Part shown: positions 35,216-44,303 of the stretch, one piece after another
How positions within the stretch are numbered: position 1 is the stretch's first letter
How the letters are laid out: every line of letters starts with the position of its first letter
DNA from: Candidatus Finniella inopinata
GTDB taxonomy: Bacteria; Pseudomonadota; Alphaproteobacteria; Paracaedibacterales; CAIULA01
Assembly (NCBI RefSeq): GCF_004210305.1
Contig: NZ_SCFB01000006.1
Location: forward strand, 124,001 to 188,000
Reading direction: 5' to 3'
DNA: 64,000 bases
The notes under the pieces: generated by a model
Seen by the model: only the letters and a program-made list of their open reading frames with translations
Told to the model about the DNA's origin: nothing
The model's database searches: none
Made by a program: the position numbers and the translations under genes

Positions 35216-36766
35216 ATGTCACGGAGTCACATATCAATGAGAAAGATCAGAGAAATCTTACGTTTACGGTACAGCTGTGGATGTAGTTACCAGGAGATAG
35301 CCAAGAGCATTGGCATTAGCGCGAGTACGGCGGTTGAAGGCGTCAAGAGGGCAAAAGCAGTTAACTTAAGCTGGCCTGTGCCCGACAATCTAGGCGACGA
35401 AGAGTTGGAGATCAAGCTGTATCCGCCTGCTCAAAAAATCAATAAAGAACAACGGGGAGAGATTGATTGCATTTATATTCATAAAGAACTCAAGTGCAAG
35501 CATGTTACGTTACAATTATTATGGAGTGAGTATAAAGAAAAGTACCCCCAAGGGATTAGCTACAGCCAGTTCTGCGACGTTTACCGAGGATGGCGTAATT
35601 CAACACTTGATGTCTGGATGCACCAGACCCACAAAGCAGGAGAGAGACTTTTTGTGGATTATGCCGGTCAAACGATGTCCGTTGTAACGGATACGTCGAC
35701 GGGGGAAGTCGGTGAAGCACAGATTTTTGTAGGTGCGCTTGGTGCGACCAGTTTTACCTACGTGGAGGGCGCATGGTCCCAAACGCTTGCAGGCTGGATC
35801 AAGTCTCACGTGAATGCGTTTGAATATTATGGTGGCTGTCCAGAGATTGTTGTGCCAGACAATTTAAAGAGTGGGGTCCATAAGGCGCATCTTTACGAAC
35901 CTGATATCAACCCAACCTATCAAGATATGGCCTCTTATTACGGCGTCGCAATTATTCCAACAAGGTCAAGAAGTCCGAAGGATAAAGCTAAAGTTGAGAA
36001 TGCAGTCCAACAAGTCGAGAGACAAATTCTGGCCAAGCTTCGTAACCGTACCTTTTTTAGCTTGAGCGAGTTAAACCAAGCTATTCAGCCACTTTTGGAT
36101 GTCTTAAACCGACGTCCTTTCCAAAAACTGCCAGGATCCCGTTTAAGCCACTTTCAAGACCTTGAGAAACAGGCATTAAAATCCCTTCCAACAACTCGGT
36201 ATGAGTACGCCGAGTGGAAAAAAGTTAAAGCCGGCTTCAACTACCATATTGAGTTAGACAAGCATTTTTACAGTGTTCCCTATGCCTTGGCAAAGGAATC
36301 TCTCTATGTTCGCTATGGACCGACGATTGTTGAAATTTTTTGTCAGAATAAATGTGTCGCGACCCATGTCAGAAGTTATGGTGCCAACGGATATACGACA
36401 AATACTCTGCACATGCCAAAAGCTCATCAAGCACAGGTGGAATGGACACCCGAACGAATTGTTTCTTGGGCCAAGAAAACGGGGGAAGCAACGGCAAAAT
36501 TGATAGAAGTCATCATGGCTTCACGCGCCCATCCTCAACAGGGGTTTCGCACGTGTCTTGGGATTTTAAGGCTCGGCAAGAGTTACGGTGAAGACCGTTT
36601 AGAGCTGGCTTGTAAAAGGGCTTTAGAGATAGGAGGCCACAGTTACAAAAATGTTGAATCTATTTTGAAGAACAAGATGGATCAACAGTCTTTATCCTCG
36701 TCCTCAGAAGTCAATAGCCTCTCTGATTCTCACGAATATATTCGTGGCCAAAAATACTTTAAATAA
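35216..36766 (+). CDS. istA: IS21-family transposase IstA
   Basis: The 516-residue protein has an N-terminal helix-turn-helix (YQEIAKSIGISASTAVEGVK), the DDE integrase core starting at RLFVDYAGQTM, with later VVPDNLKSGV and SPKDKAKVENAV as the second Asp and the Glu regions, and a C-terminal domain containing YSVPYALAKE. It catalyses strand transfer together with IstB. GGAACAG lies upstream of the ATG. Confidence 0.95.
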   Translation: MSRSHISMRKIREILRLRYSCGCSYQEIAKSIGISASTAVEGVKRAKAVNLSWPVPDNLGDEELEIKLYPPAQKINKEQRGEIDCIYIHKELKCKHVTLQLLWSEYKEKYPQGISYSQFCDVYRGWRNSTLDVWMHQTHKAGERLFVDYAGQTMSVVTDTSTGEVGEAQIFVGALGATSFTYVEGAWSQTLAGWIKSHVNAFEYYGGCPEIVVPDNLKSGVHKAHLYEPDINPTYQDMASYYGVAIIPTRSRSPKDKAKVENAVQQVERQILAKLRNRTFFSLSELNQAIQPLLDVLNRRPFQKLPGSRLSHFQDLEKQALKSLPTTRYEYAEWKKVKAGFNYHIELDKHFYSVPYALAKESLYVRYGPTIVEIFCQNKCVATHVRSYGANGYTTNTLHMPKAHQAQVEWTPERIVSWAKKTGEATAKLIEVIMASRAHPQQGFRTCLGILRLGKSYGEDRLELACKRALEIGGHSYKNVESILKNKMDQQSLSSSSEVNSLSDSHEYIRGQKYFK

Positions 36767-36787
36767 TCTAAAAAAGGAGACCCTTTC

Positions 36788-37609
36788 ATGTTACTGAATC
36801 CAATTGTTTACAACCTTCAAAAACTTCGTCTTCATTCTATGGCAAAAGCCTTTAAAGAACAGCTGGAGCAACCAACCATAACGCAGCTGAGCTTTGAAGA
36901 ACGTCTTGGCTTGTTGGTTGATACAGAAGTCATCGCCCGGGAAAACAGGCAATTACAGGCACGCTTGCGCAGTGCCAAACTACAGCAGACGGCCTGCCTT
37001 GAAGATATTGACCATTCATGTCAGCGTAACCTAGACAAATCTTTGTTGGCCACACTTTCTCAATGCCAATGGGTTGCTTCTCATCATAATATTTTGATTG
37101 TTGGGCCGTGTGGCACGGGGAAAACATTCTTGGCTTGTGCTCTGGCCCACAAGGCTTGCCTTCAAGGTTATAAAGTTCATTACTGCCGCCTCAGTCGCTT
37201 GCTTAGCGAATTGCAGCTTGGAAAGGGGGATGGGAGTTATGGAAAAAGAATGAGTGAACTTGCTAAAACGGAGGTTTTAATTTTAGATGATTTTGGATTG
37301 TCTATTCTGACAGATGAGCAACGCCGTGACTTATTGGAGGTTTTGGATGACCGACATGATAAACGCTCTACGATTGTCACCAGTCAGATTCCTGTCAAAC
37401 TCTGGCACGAAACCATAGGAAATGAGACGTTAGCGGATGCTATCCTCGATAGGTTGGTTCATAATTCTTATAGGCTTGAAATTAAAGGGGAATCTATGAG
37501 AAAAGTGAGGAGTAAAGAAAAGGATCAGGAAAACACCAAACAAAAAAACATCGAGGGTCCTTTGCATGACACAACGGAAATCACAAACAATGAAGGGGTG
37601 AAAAAATGA
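36788..37609 (+). CDS. istB: IS21 helper ATPase IstB
   Basis: The 273-residue AAA+ ATPase has Walker A GPCGTGKTF and Walker B VLILDDFGLS, closely related to DnaC. It starts 21 bases after istA with an AAGGAGA ribosome-binding site and assists IstA in target selection. The C-terminal 30 residues are charged and less conserved. Confidence 0.95.
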   Translation: MLLNPIVYNLQKLRLHSMAKAFKEQLEQPTITQLSFEERLGLLVDTEVIARENRQLQARLRSAKLQQTACLEDIDHSCQRNLDKSLLATLSQCQWVASHHNILIVGPCGTGKTFLACALAHKACLQGYKVHYCRLSRLLSELQLGKGDGSYGKRMSELAKTEVLILDDFGLSILTDEQRRDLLEVLDDRHDKRSTIVTSQIPVKLWHETIGNETLADAILDRLVHNSYRLEIKGESMRKVRSKEKDQENTKQKNIEGPLHDTTEITNNEGVKK

Positions 37610-37643
37610 GATAAAATCGGAGAGTTCGCTTCTCTTTGATTCG

Positions 37644-37758
37644 TATTCGAATTAAACCAGAATCCGCGTTCGGATAAAACCGGATTCACCGTTCGAATTA
37701 AACCGGAACGGCCATTCGGATAAAACCAGAATTGCCGTTCGAATTCGCCGGAATACGC
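37644..37758. repeat. Five 23-bp repeats at the right end of the IS21 element
   Basis: Repeated CGTTCGAATTAAACCGG-like units of 23 bases alternate GAATT and GGATA versions and mirror the left-end repeats. The last unit ends the element. Confidence 0.75.
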
Positions 37759-37770
37759 ATCTATTCGGCA

Positions 37771-37894
37771 TGATTGCTGGACAGGTTGTGTTTTTGGGCC
37801 GTTCGGGTCGATATTAATCAGCTTTTTAATGCTCCGTCTCGAATCAGATTCAACCTTATATCAGCCGTTTCTCCCAATGAATTAAATTGCGACA
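37771..37894 (-). pseudogene. pmbA (tldE) fragment next to the IS21 element
   Basis: These 124 bases match the interior of the intact pmbA gene at about 40944-41060, with the same strand orientation and mostly third-position-type changes; the protein frame reads AQKHNLSSNHAE and stops. It is a broken duplicate of which only a piece remains. The following 130 bases (to 38024) likely hold the promoter of the next gene. Confidence 0.8.
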
Positions 37895-38024
37895 CAAAAC
37901 CCCCCCGTGCTTTTCCTGCGCAAAAGCTGTCATGATATTGAAGAACTTTACAGAGAAAAAACTTATTGAAAAGGTTATTTATATTCATTATATAAATAGA
38001 TTAATAATATTAATTAGGTGAAAA

Positions 38025-38539
38025 ATGAAAAAAGCAATTAAATTTCTTTTAGTGTTGGAACTTCTTTTAAGGGCAGGTCATGCCTCTGCTGCGCGTGAAG
38101 ATGCCGGTGATTTAGAGGCAACTAGCGCTAGTAGTTCCGCTACGTCGTCAATGACTACTCTTCCTAATGGCAAAAGTCTTAAAGAATGGAAGACGGCTGT
38201 TGAAAAGATCGAACAGATTATAGCTGATCGAAGGGGTTATAATGGAATCCTTCTTGCTTTTATGAAACGAACAGATCTGAGCGCTGAAGCCAAGCTTAAA
38301 GCTTACGGTGAAGCCTTGGGAAGTTTACCTGAAGGGAAAAACCCCTTGGATATTGCGATTCAAAATATCGGGTCTGACCTGGATATTTATGACATAATTC
38401 ATAGTCAATATATGCGGCGAATTAATGTTTACACGGCTGTGGTTGAAGGCGGCAAATCATCAACGTCTTTTAAGATCGAAGAATTTCTGGATCTATTTTA
38501 TATGATCGTTTACAAAGATTATTTGACGGAAAAAACTAG
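38025..38539 (+). pseudogene. Secreted protein with C-terminal HicA-like domain, 5' part (cut by IS)
   Basis: This is the first 171 codons of a gene whose continuation starts at 39387. It encodes a signal peptide (MKKAIKFLLVLELLLRAGHASA) followed by a Ser/Thr-rich linker and a helical region. After 38539 the frame runs into insertion-sequence DNA and stops at 38687. Removing the element and one CTAG copy joins TEKT to SQKEFMDF in frame, giving a 532-residue protein. Confidence 0.85.
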
Positions 38540-39382
38540 GGCGTGTCATCAATTAAGCCAAATAGCCGCAGCAACCAAATGTATGGCTCCCAGGAAGTTT
38601 CGAGCTGTTTTATCATATCGAGTGGCTATGGCTCTGTATTGTTTAAGTTTGGCGAAGAAGTTTTCGATGAGGTGCCGGGCCTTGTAGAGGTCTTTATCAT
38701 ACGAACAAGGGTTGATCCTATTCTTTTTTGGGGGAATGACCGCCTCACATCCTTTCTCTTCAAGTTTTTTTCTCATACGTTCGTCTGCGTCATAAGCCTT
38801 GTCAGCTAAGACGGCACCAGCTTGCGTAAGGTTATCTATTAAGGCATCGGCACCTTCTAAATCGTGATCTTGTCCGGCTGTTAAATAAAACCCTGTTGGA
38901 TTTCCCAACGCATCACAGGTGGCATGAATTTTGGTGCTTAATCCTCCTTTGCTTCGTCCAATCGCTTGGTCAGCTGAGAATTCTTTTTTTTAGCACCAGC
39001 ACTGTGCTGATGAGCACGCACTATACTTGAATCAATCATAGCGTATTCATTGTCAGCATCTTGGCTTAATAGCTCAAAAATTTTCTTCCACACACCTGAT
39101 TGGCTCCACCTCGAATGGCGTAGATGAATAACTCTAAAATCCCCAAAACGTTCCGGTAAATCACGCCACGGAATTCCAGCTCGATATCGATATAGAACGG
39201 CTTCTATAAATAGGCGATTGTCTTTTGCTGTTGCACCAACATATCCTTCCCTTCCAGGTAGCATACCCTTAATGCGATCCCATTGATCATCCCGTAATGC
39301 GTAGCGTCTCACCGAAAAAAACCTCGTAAAATTTTTCTCAATTAAAACAGAAATCTATGACTTATTCAATTGATGACACGCC
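38540..39382 (-). mobile_element. IS5-family (IS427-type) insertion sequence
   Basis: The 843-bp element has GGCGTGTCATCAATT at one end and its inverse at the other, flanked by CTAG duplications (38536-38539 and 39383-39386). It carries a transposase in two overlapping frames on the minus strand, the organisation typical of the IS427 group. CTAG-type targets are also typical. Confidence 0.93.
38549..39312 (-). CDS. IS427-type transposase, two frames joined by programmed frameshift
   Basis: OrfA (39312 to 38938, 124 residues) starts MRRYALRDDQWDRIKGMLPG and includes the first DDE Asp region (YAMIDSSIVRAHQHSAGAKK). OrfB (to 38549) includes VLADKAYDAD and HLIENFFAKLKQYRAIATRY, the second Asp and the Glu. 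Near 38984-38991 a run of eight A's (minus strand) allows a -1 shift; the shifted frame gives SADQAIGRSKGGLSTKIH, the known junction sequence of such transposases. The fusion is about 250 residues and appears complete. Confidence 0.93.
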
Positions 39383-39386
39383 CTAG

Positions 39387-40470
39387 TCAAAAAGAATTTA
39401 TGGATTTTTGTAAAAGCGTTAAAAAGTTATCTGTCCGTGAAAAAATAGGTGCTTTAAAGAAGCGGCAAAGGGCAGGAGAGTTTGTATATTTAGATGGGAT
39501 CTTACACGCATTAGCTCCTTTTGTTGATAAGGTGACTATCGATGCACATACGAAATATTATGTACAAACGGCTATAGCAGACGGCACGAAAATTTCGGGG
39601 TACAGTATAAAAGCTGCACATTTATTGGAACTTTTAGCTAGAAGGGATAAACTTCAAGGAAAGACGATTCACTGCGTTACCCCCTCAGGAAATTCCTTTG
39701 ATCTAGATGCTACCCTCAGAAGCATTAATGAAAATTTAAATAATGCGGCAGCTGCACGTAAAGAGATCTATTCAACAAAAGAAGGAATAGGTGGGGAATT
39801 AGAAACGACTGAAAGTCAGAAACTTATAAAAAATGTCAAAGAGTTTGAAAAAGGCCTTACAACTGCCGAAAATTTAATAGGCATGCTTGAAAAGCATAGG
39901 GTGAAAGTCATTAAAAAAGAAGAAGATGGTCATGCGGTATCTGGAGCAGAAGCCGCTTCAGCGGCTAGTACAAATTATGAAGGCACAAGCGATCATTCTT
40001 TGACGCAAACAGATATGCAATCTTCTTTTCCTGCCGGTTCTTCTTCGTCTTCTAGCTCTTCATCAACTCCAAGCTCTTCTGCCTCCTCCTTTGGAAGAGA
40101 ATTGACTGATAAAGAAAAGCGAAGATATGACCAAGCTATAGAACAACATATCTATGGAAAAAAGAGGGAGCCAAAATCAGGTGCAGATTTTGAGAAATTG
40201 ACAAAAGAGGTCAATTTATTTAAGGCTGTTGCTGAGGACAACCACACAAAACAGAATGTTAGATATGAAGAAATGCTAACCCTTGTTCGAAGAATGGGTG
40301 GAGACGTTTTCCCATTTGGTAAGAAGGGAGGGTCTCATCGTCGGATTGAGATCCCCCATGTAAATAATGGGAAAATTATCACGTGTGGAACTTACGAACC
40401 ACACGGAGGGGAAGGATATCCTCTGTGGCTGGATTTTTCTATGAATGCCATCACTAGGGCCATGGTTTGA
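39387..40470 (+). pseudogene. Secreted protein with C-terminal HicA-like domain, 3' part
   Basis: This 3' part continues the gene begun at 38025. It is helical with a serine-rich segment (SSSSSSSSTPSSSASS), then a final domain with LVRRMGGDVFPFGKKGGSHR and a following GKIITCGTYEPHGGEGYP. The G-S-H motif within a small alpha/beta region resembles HicA mRNA interferases (dsRBD-like fold). An ATG at 39370 lies in the element and gives an open frame, so a truncated product might still be made. The assignment to HicA is tentative. Confidence 0.75.
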
Positions 40471-40564
40471 GAATCGAATAGGCGGGGCCTCAAAACTCCG
40501 TCCTCCCATACCGTAAATAGGTCAATTTTTTTTGGGCCATGGGACGACGCTAAGGTCAAACAGC

Positions 40565-41890
40565 TTACAACGTGTAATTAAACCCATCCACCAATAATCC
40601 GGGCATACACAGTCCCCCAACCGACCGTTTATCATAAGTGGACGTATCAGCCATTATTTCAACAAAGTCTGTCAGGTCAACTAAGCCATTCCCTAAGAAA
40701 TGATATAAAGACTCATCAAACCGTAGATCTTGGATGGGGGCTGTGATCTTTCCATTCTCTACCCAAAAGCAAGCATAGCGGGTCATGCCGGTTAAACGGC
40801 CAGTGTTCAAATCGCTCCAGTTTAAATAATGAAGGTTGCTGACATAAAGCCCTGTATCTAAGGCCGACAGGATATCTTGCGTTGGCAAAGTACCAGGCAT
40901 TAAATGGGGGGAGCGCATCCCCTCATACTCTTCAGAATAATTGCTGGGAAGGTTGTGTTCTTGGGCCGTTCGGGTCGATGTTAACCAGTTTTTTAAGACC
41001 CCATCTTGAATCAGGTCCAACCTCAAGGGGGCCGTTTCCCCCAAAGAATTAAATCGCGGCGATAGCCCTAATGAAAAATCCTCCACCAATGTGACCTTGG
41101 GGGATAAGGTTTGCCCATTTGCCAATTTTTGAAAGGGTGATGACCCCTGGTAATAATGCGATGCCGCCGGTGACAACAACGTGGCAAGTTCGGCCACGGC
41201 TTGCGGTGCAAAATAGGTTCGGTACCGTCCCGGTTTAATCTGACGATCGGGTTGGTCAAGCAATGCCAATTGTTGTTTAACGGTTTCTAACTTCTTTTCA
41301 ACGTCTTTCGCTGACCATTGATGATTGCTATAAAGAAACTTAACGGCTTTTTGTTGGGGCGTATAAAAAGACAAATCCAGAGTAAAATTATCGCGGCTGA
41401 ACCAATGGCTTTGACCCAATGAATCGTAAACCCCTCGCATTACGCGACCAGATGTTAACAGGCCAGCGCAATCTTGCAGATTCCCTTGAAACAAAGGGAA
41501 AATCAAATCAAACCAATCCTCATCAAGCGGCAGCTTGGCCTGATGCTCTTCACTGCTGTTGGATTCATTGGCCTTTACAAATGTTGGACAAAAGGGGTCA
41601 GGGGGCAACTGTTCGGCAGCCCATCGGCAACTTTCAATCTCAGCCAAAGCTTTTTGATGATTAAGGTCACCATCATTGCCAAAGGGGATGGTGTGAAGGA
41701 CATAGCGTTGGTTTTTCATAAACCTTAAAGTTATGTTTCCTTGACTCAGTTTAAAGGTTTGCCGCACTTTATGACGGTTGAGACGCACATAAAAACTGTC
41801 CTCAGCCTCTAGGCTAAGTGATAACTGTTCATCAGCTTGCAGGGATTTTATTAAAGATTTTGCGAGAGTTTCAAATAAGGTTTTGTTCAT
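40565..41890 (-). CDS. pmbA: TldE/PmbA-family protein
   Basis: The ATG at 41890, 4 bases after the tldD stop and with GGAGGA overlapping the end of tldD, gives 441 residues; upstream in-frame codons belong to tldD sequence. The protein has the PmbA/TldE fold, including GLYVSNLHYLNWSDLNTGRL, TRYACFWVENGKIT and VGGLCMPGLLVDGF near the C-terminus. It lacks the HExxxH zinc motif, as expected for the TldE partner. TldD and TldE form a heterodimeric metalloprotease that degrades unfolded peptides. Confidence 0.87.
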   Translation of the reverse strand: MNKTLFETLAKSLIKSLQADEQLSLSLEAEDSFYVRLNRHKVRQTFKLSQGNITLRFMKNQRYVLHTIPFGNDGDLNHQKALAEIESCRWAAEQLPPDPFCPTFVKANESNSSEEHQAKLPLDEDWFDLIFPLFQGNLQDCAGLLTSGRVMRGVYDSLGQSHWFSRDNFTLDLSFYTPQQKAVKFLYSNHQWSAKDVEKKLETVKQQLALLDQPDRQIKPGRYRTYFAPQAVAELATLLSPAASHYYQGSSPFQKLANGQTLSPKVTLVEDFSLGLSPRFNSLGETAPLRLDLIQDGVLKNWLTSTRTAQEHNLPSNYSEEYEGMRSPHLMPGTLPTQDILSALDTGLYVSNLHYLNWSDLNTGRLTGMTRYACFWVENGKITAPIQDLRFDESLYHFLGNGLVDLTDFVEIMADTSTYDKRSVGGLCMPGLLVDGFNYTL

Positions 41891-41894
41891 GTCG

Positions 41895-43307
41895 TTATCC
41901 TCCACCAAACACGTCAATTCCTTCGAACCAGCACGCAGGCGTGGCATGTCCAACAGCAACCAGCTGATTGGGTTCCCCTTTGCCGCAAAAAAGGCTGCCC
42001 CAAACTTTGAAGGAATTCTGATCACCAACAGCCTTTAATTTGTGCCAAAATGGCAGAGTGATCCCTCGATAATTGGGGTTTTTAACCACATGGGTGAGGC
42101 GACCTTTTTGAATGCGACGCCCATATTCGCAACCAAACTGGAATTTTCGACGATAGTCATCAATTGACCACGATTTATTCGTCATCATTAAAATACCATC
42201 ATCTATTTGGGCAATCATATCTTCTATTGATGTGTTCCCAGGCTCCATGTTGAGATTGGCCATGCGATCAATAGGTAATCGATTCCAGGAACTTGCCCGT
42301 GCGCTGGCAACGCCAGGAACATTTAAGCGTTGCTGACTTTCTAAACTGCCAAGCCCCCCTACCAATAGGCCATCTTTAATTAAGTAACGTTGCTCGGCGG
42401 GGTTGCCTAAATCATCAAAAGCATAACTGGCCAATTCACCATTTAGGCTTGGATCAAAGGTAATATTCAACAACGGTGATCCATATTGCAACTGACCAAA
42501 GTCTTCAGGTTTCACAAAACTCCAACCAGCATAATTCCGCTCGTCCCCTAAAATACGGTCAAGTTCCAAGGGGTGGCCGATCGATTCATGAATTTGCAGA
42601 TACAATTGGTCAGGTGTCAAAATCACATCAAACGTGCCGGTTGGGCATTCTTCACCCTTTACCAACTCAACAGCTTCAGATCCAATTTGCCACGCTTGAT
42701 TTTTTAAATAGTCAGCGTCAAATAAACCATCAGCATTCTGACTGAAGATGCCCCCATTTGTTCTGGTTTGGATCTCATTGTCAATCTGAGCTGTGGCGGA
42801 AAGTGAAAGGCCAAAACGGTTTATGTTTTGCTCTATTACCGCACCTGACGTGCTGACCAATTGAGTTTGTATCCGTTCAACAACGCCAGTAGCCATGGTG
42901 CTGATAATACAATCATCGACTTTAAGATCATGGCTGCTTTGAATTAACAGATCACTGAGATCCTTTAGGCCGGGGACGGACGAAGGGGAAGACATATAAG
43001 TGCCCTGCGATGGCGGCCTAACGGAGGTATCGAAGGCATAAAGATTATGACGAGTTGCCTGTTCAGCGATTCTTTTCGCCTTAAGGGCGGCTTCTTTCAA
43101 AGCATCAGGGTGGGCTGTGTTGGTGGCCACGGCGGCAAATTGGCCATTCACCAAAACCTCCACCATCCATCCTTGGTCAACGCAATGGGTATAACGGTCA
43201 GTTTTTCCATCACGGGCACCAAAAACTGTCGATTCGTGGCGCACTTCGCGCACGCCCAACCAATCGACATCCAAATCCACATTATTCACAAAAGCTGATA
43301 AGTTCAC
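41895..43307 (-). CDS. tldD: Metalloprotease TldD
   Basis: The 470-residue protein has the zinc motif HESIGH (in LYLQIHESIGHPLELD) that marks TldD, the catalytic subunit, plus the C-terminal SWNRLPIDRMANLNMEPG region typical of the family. It is upstream of and almost overlapping pmbA, forming an operon. The complex is known to process modified peptides and degrade unstructured ones. Confidence 0.9.
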   Translation of the reverse strand: MNLSAFVNNVDLDVDWLGVREVRHESTVFGARDGKTDRYTHCVDQGWMVEVLVNGQFAAVATNTAHPDALKEAALKAKRIAEQATRHNLYAFDTSVRPPSQGTYMSSPSSVPGLKDLSDLLIQSSHDLKVDDCIISTMATGVVERIQTQLVSTSGAVIEQNINRFGLSLSATAQIDNEIQTRTNGGIFSQNADGLFDADYLKNQAWQIGSEAVELVKGEECPTGTFDVILTPDQLYLQIHESIGHPLELDRILGDERNYAGWSFVKPEDFGQLQYGSPLLNITFDPSLNGELASYAFDDLGNPAEQRYLIKDGLLVGGLGSLESQQRLNVPGVASARASSWNRLPIDRMANLNMEPGNTSIEDMIAQIDDGILMMTNKSWSIDDYRRKFQFGCEYGRRIQKGRLTHVVKNPNYRGITLPFWHKLKAVGDQNSFKVWGSLFCGKGEPNQLVAVGHATPACWFEGIDVFGGG

Positions 43308-43421
43308 CGTAAAGCCCAGTCTTGAAAACCCATGGGCCCACCATACACTTAATGATTGCCATTTGTAAAAGGTGAGTGTTTTAAAAATTACTCAAAACAA
43401 CAGCCTGAACGACCTAAAGCA

Positions 43422-44255
43422 TTAGTCGTCTTGATCTAGACAACCTTCAAAACAGATATCTTTCAAAGTAGGTATGATCCCTTTCAAACAAGCGAATTGA
43501 GTTAATATATTTGTTTTTACTTTACCGCTATCGTCGTACGCCCCCCAAAATTCTTGACGGTGATAGATGATGTAGAAAGTAAGTTTACGAAGTGATGTGA
43601 ACAGCTTTGGATCACAAACTGTCCTAACATGCCACTCTAAATCATTCTTTTTGGGGTCAAAATAGGTGATGCCAATGGTCAATTCTTCAATCTTATCCAA
43701 GTTAAAAAATTGGCTGCACACATTTAAAGCGGCACCGTATTCTAATTTTGTTTCTTCCGGGCTTAATTTGTATGTTTTCTGAGCTTGATGGGCTGTCGTT
43801 GAATCGCTGAGATCTTGAATTTCTTGCAAAAGAGGCAGGTCAATAAGTGCACAATTTTCTGTTTCCCCCCATACATCAACAATACGCTTTAAAGATTTTA
43901 AACGTTCATATTGGTTTAGTGACTTTGTGGGCGCATTCTCAAGCCATTGTTGCAAACTATTAAGAGTTTTTTTTATCTTTTCGACGTTTCCAGTTTTTTC
44001 TTTACCATTAAAGTATCCTGCAAGTAGATCAAAAAAAGAGCAATACTCTAACATATCATCGTTATGTAAGTCGCGATACTCCTCGAACTTTATATCAGCA
44101 ACTTCAAGAATGGCCTCTTTTAATTTGGGAAACTTTGCTACTAATTCAGTCACAGTCTCCTGATCAGTCTGTTTCAATGGAGCGGCTTGACTTCCCATGA
44201 CCATGCTGCAGGAAAAGCTGGTTAGCATTAGAACAATTGCTGCTAGGTTTTTCAT
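43422..44255 (-). CDS. Secreted protein of unknown function
   Basis: The 277-residue product has a signal peptide (MKNLAAIVLMLTSFSCSMVMGSQA) and a helical, Leu/Lys/Glu-rich body with four or more Cys. No domain is recognised. AGGATC lies upstream of the ATG. It is separated from alr by 48 bases and may be transcribed with it. Confidence 0.65.
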   Translation of the reverse strand: MKNLAAIVLMLTSFSCSMVMGSQAAPLKQTDQETVTELVAKFPKLKEAILEVADIKFEEYRDLHNDDMLEYCSFFDLLAGYFNGKEKTGNVEKIKKTLNSLQQWLENAPTKSLNQYERLKSLKRIVDVWGETENCALIDLPLLQEIQDLSDSTTAHQAQKTYKLSPEETKLEYGAALNVCSQFFNLDKIEELTIGITYFDPKKNDLEWHVRTVCDPKLFTSLRKLTFYIIYHRQEFWGAYDDSGKVKTNILTQFACLKGIIPTLKDICFEGCLDQDD

Positions 44256-44303
44256 AAGATCCTCTTGATAAATTTTATTTTTATAAGTTCGATGACAAGG
44301 GCG

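Larger units (their letters stand above)
34910..37758 (+). mobile_element. IS21-family insertion sequence with istA and istB
   Basis: The 2849-bp element starts with GCGTATTCCGGCGAA and ends with its inverted counterpart TTCGCCGGAATACGC, flanked by ATCT duplications. It carries istA (35216-36766) and istB (36788-37609). Both ends hold several 23-bp repeats, as expected of IS21 transposase-binding sites. Both genes appear intact, so the element may be active. Confidence 0.9.
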
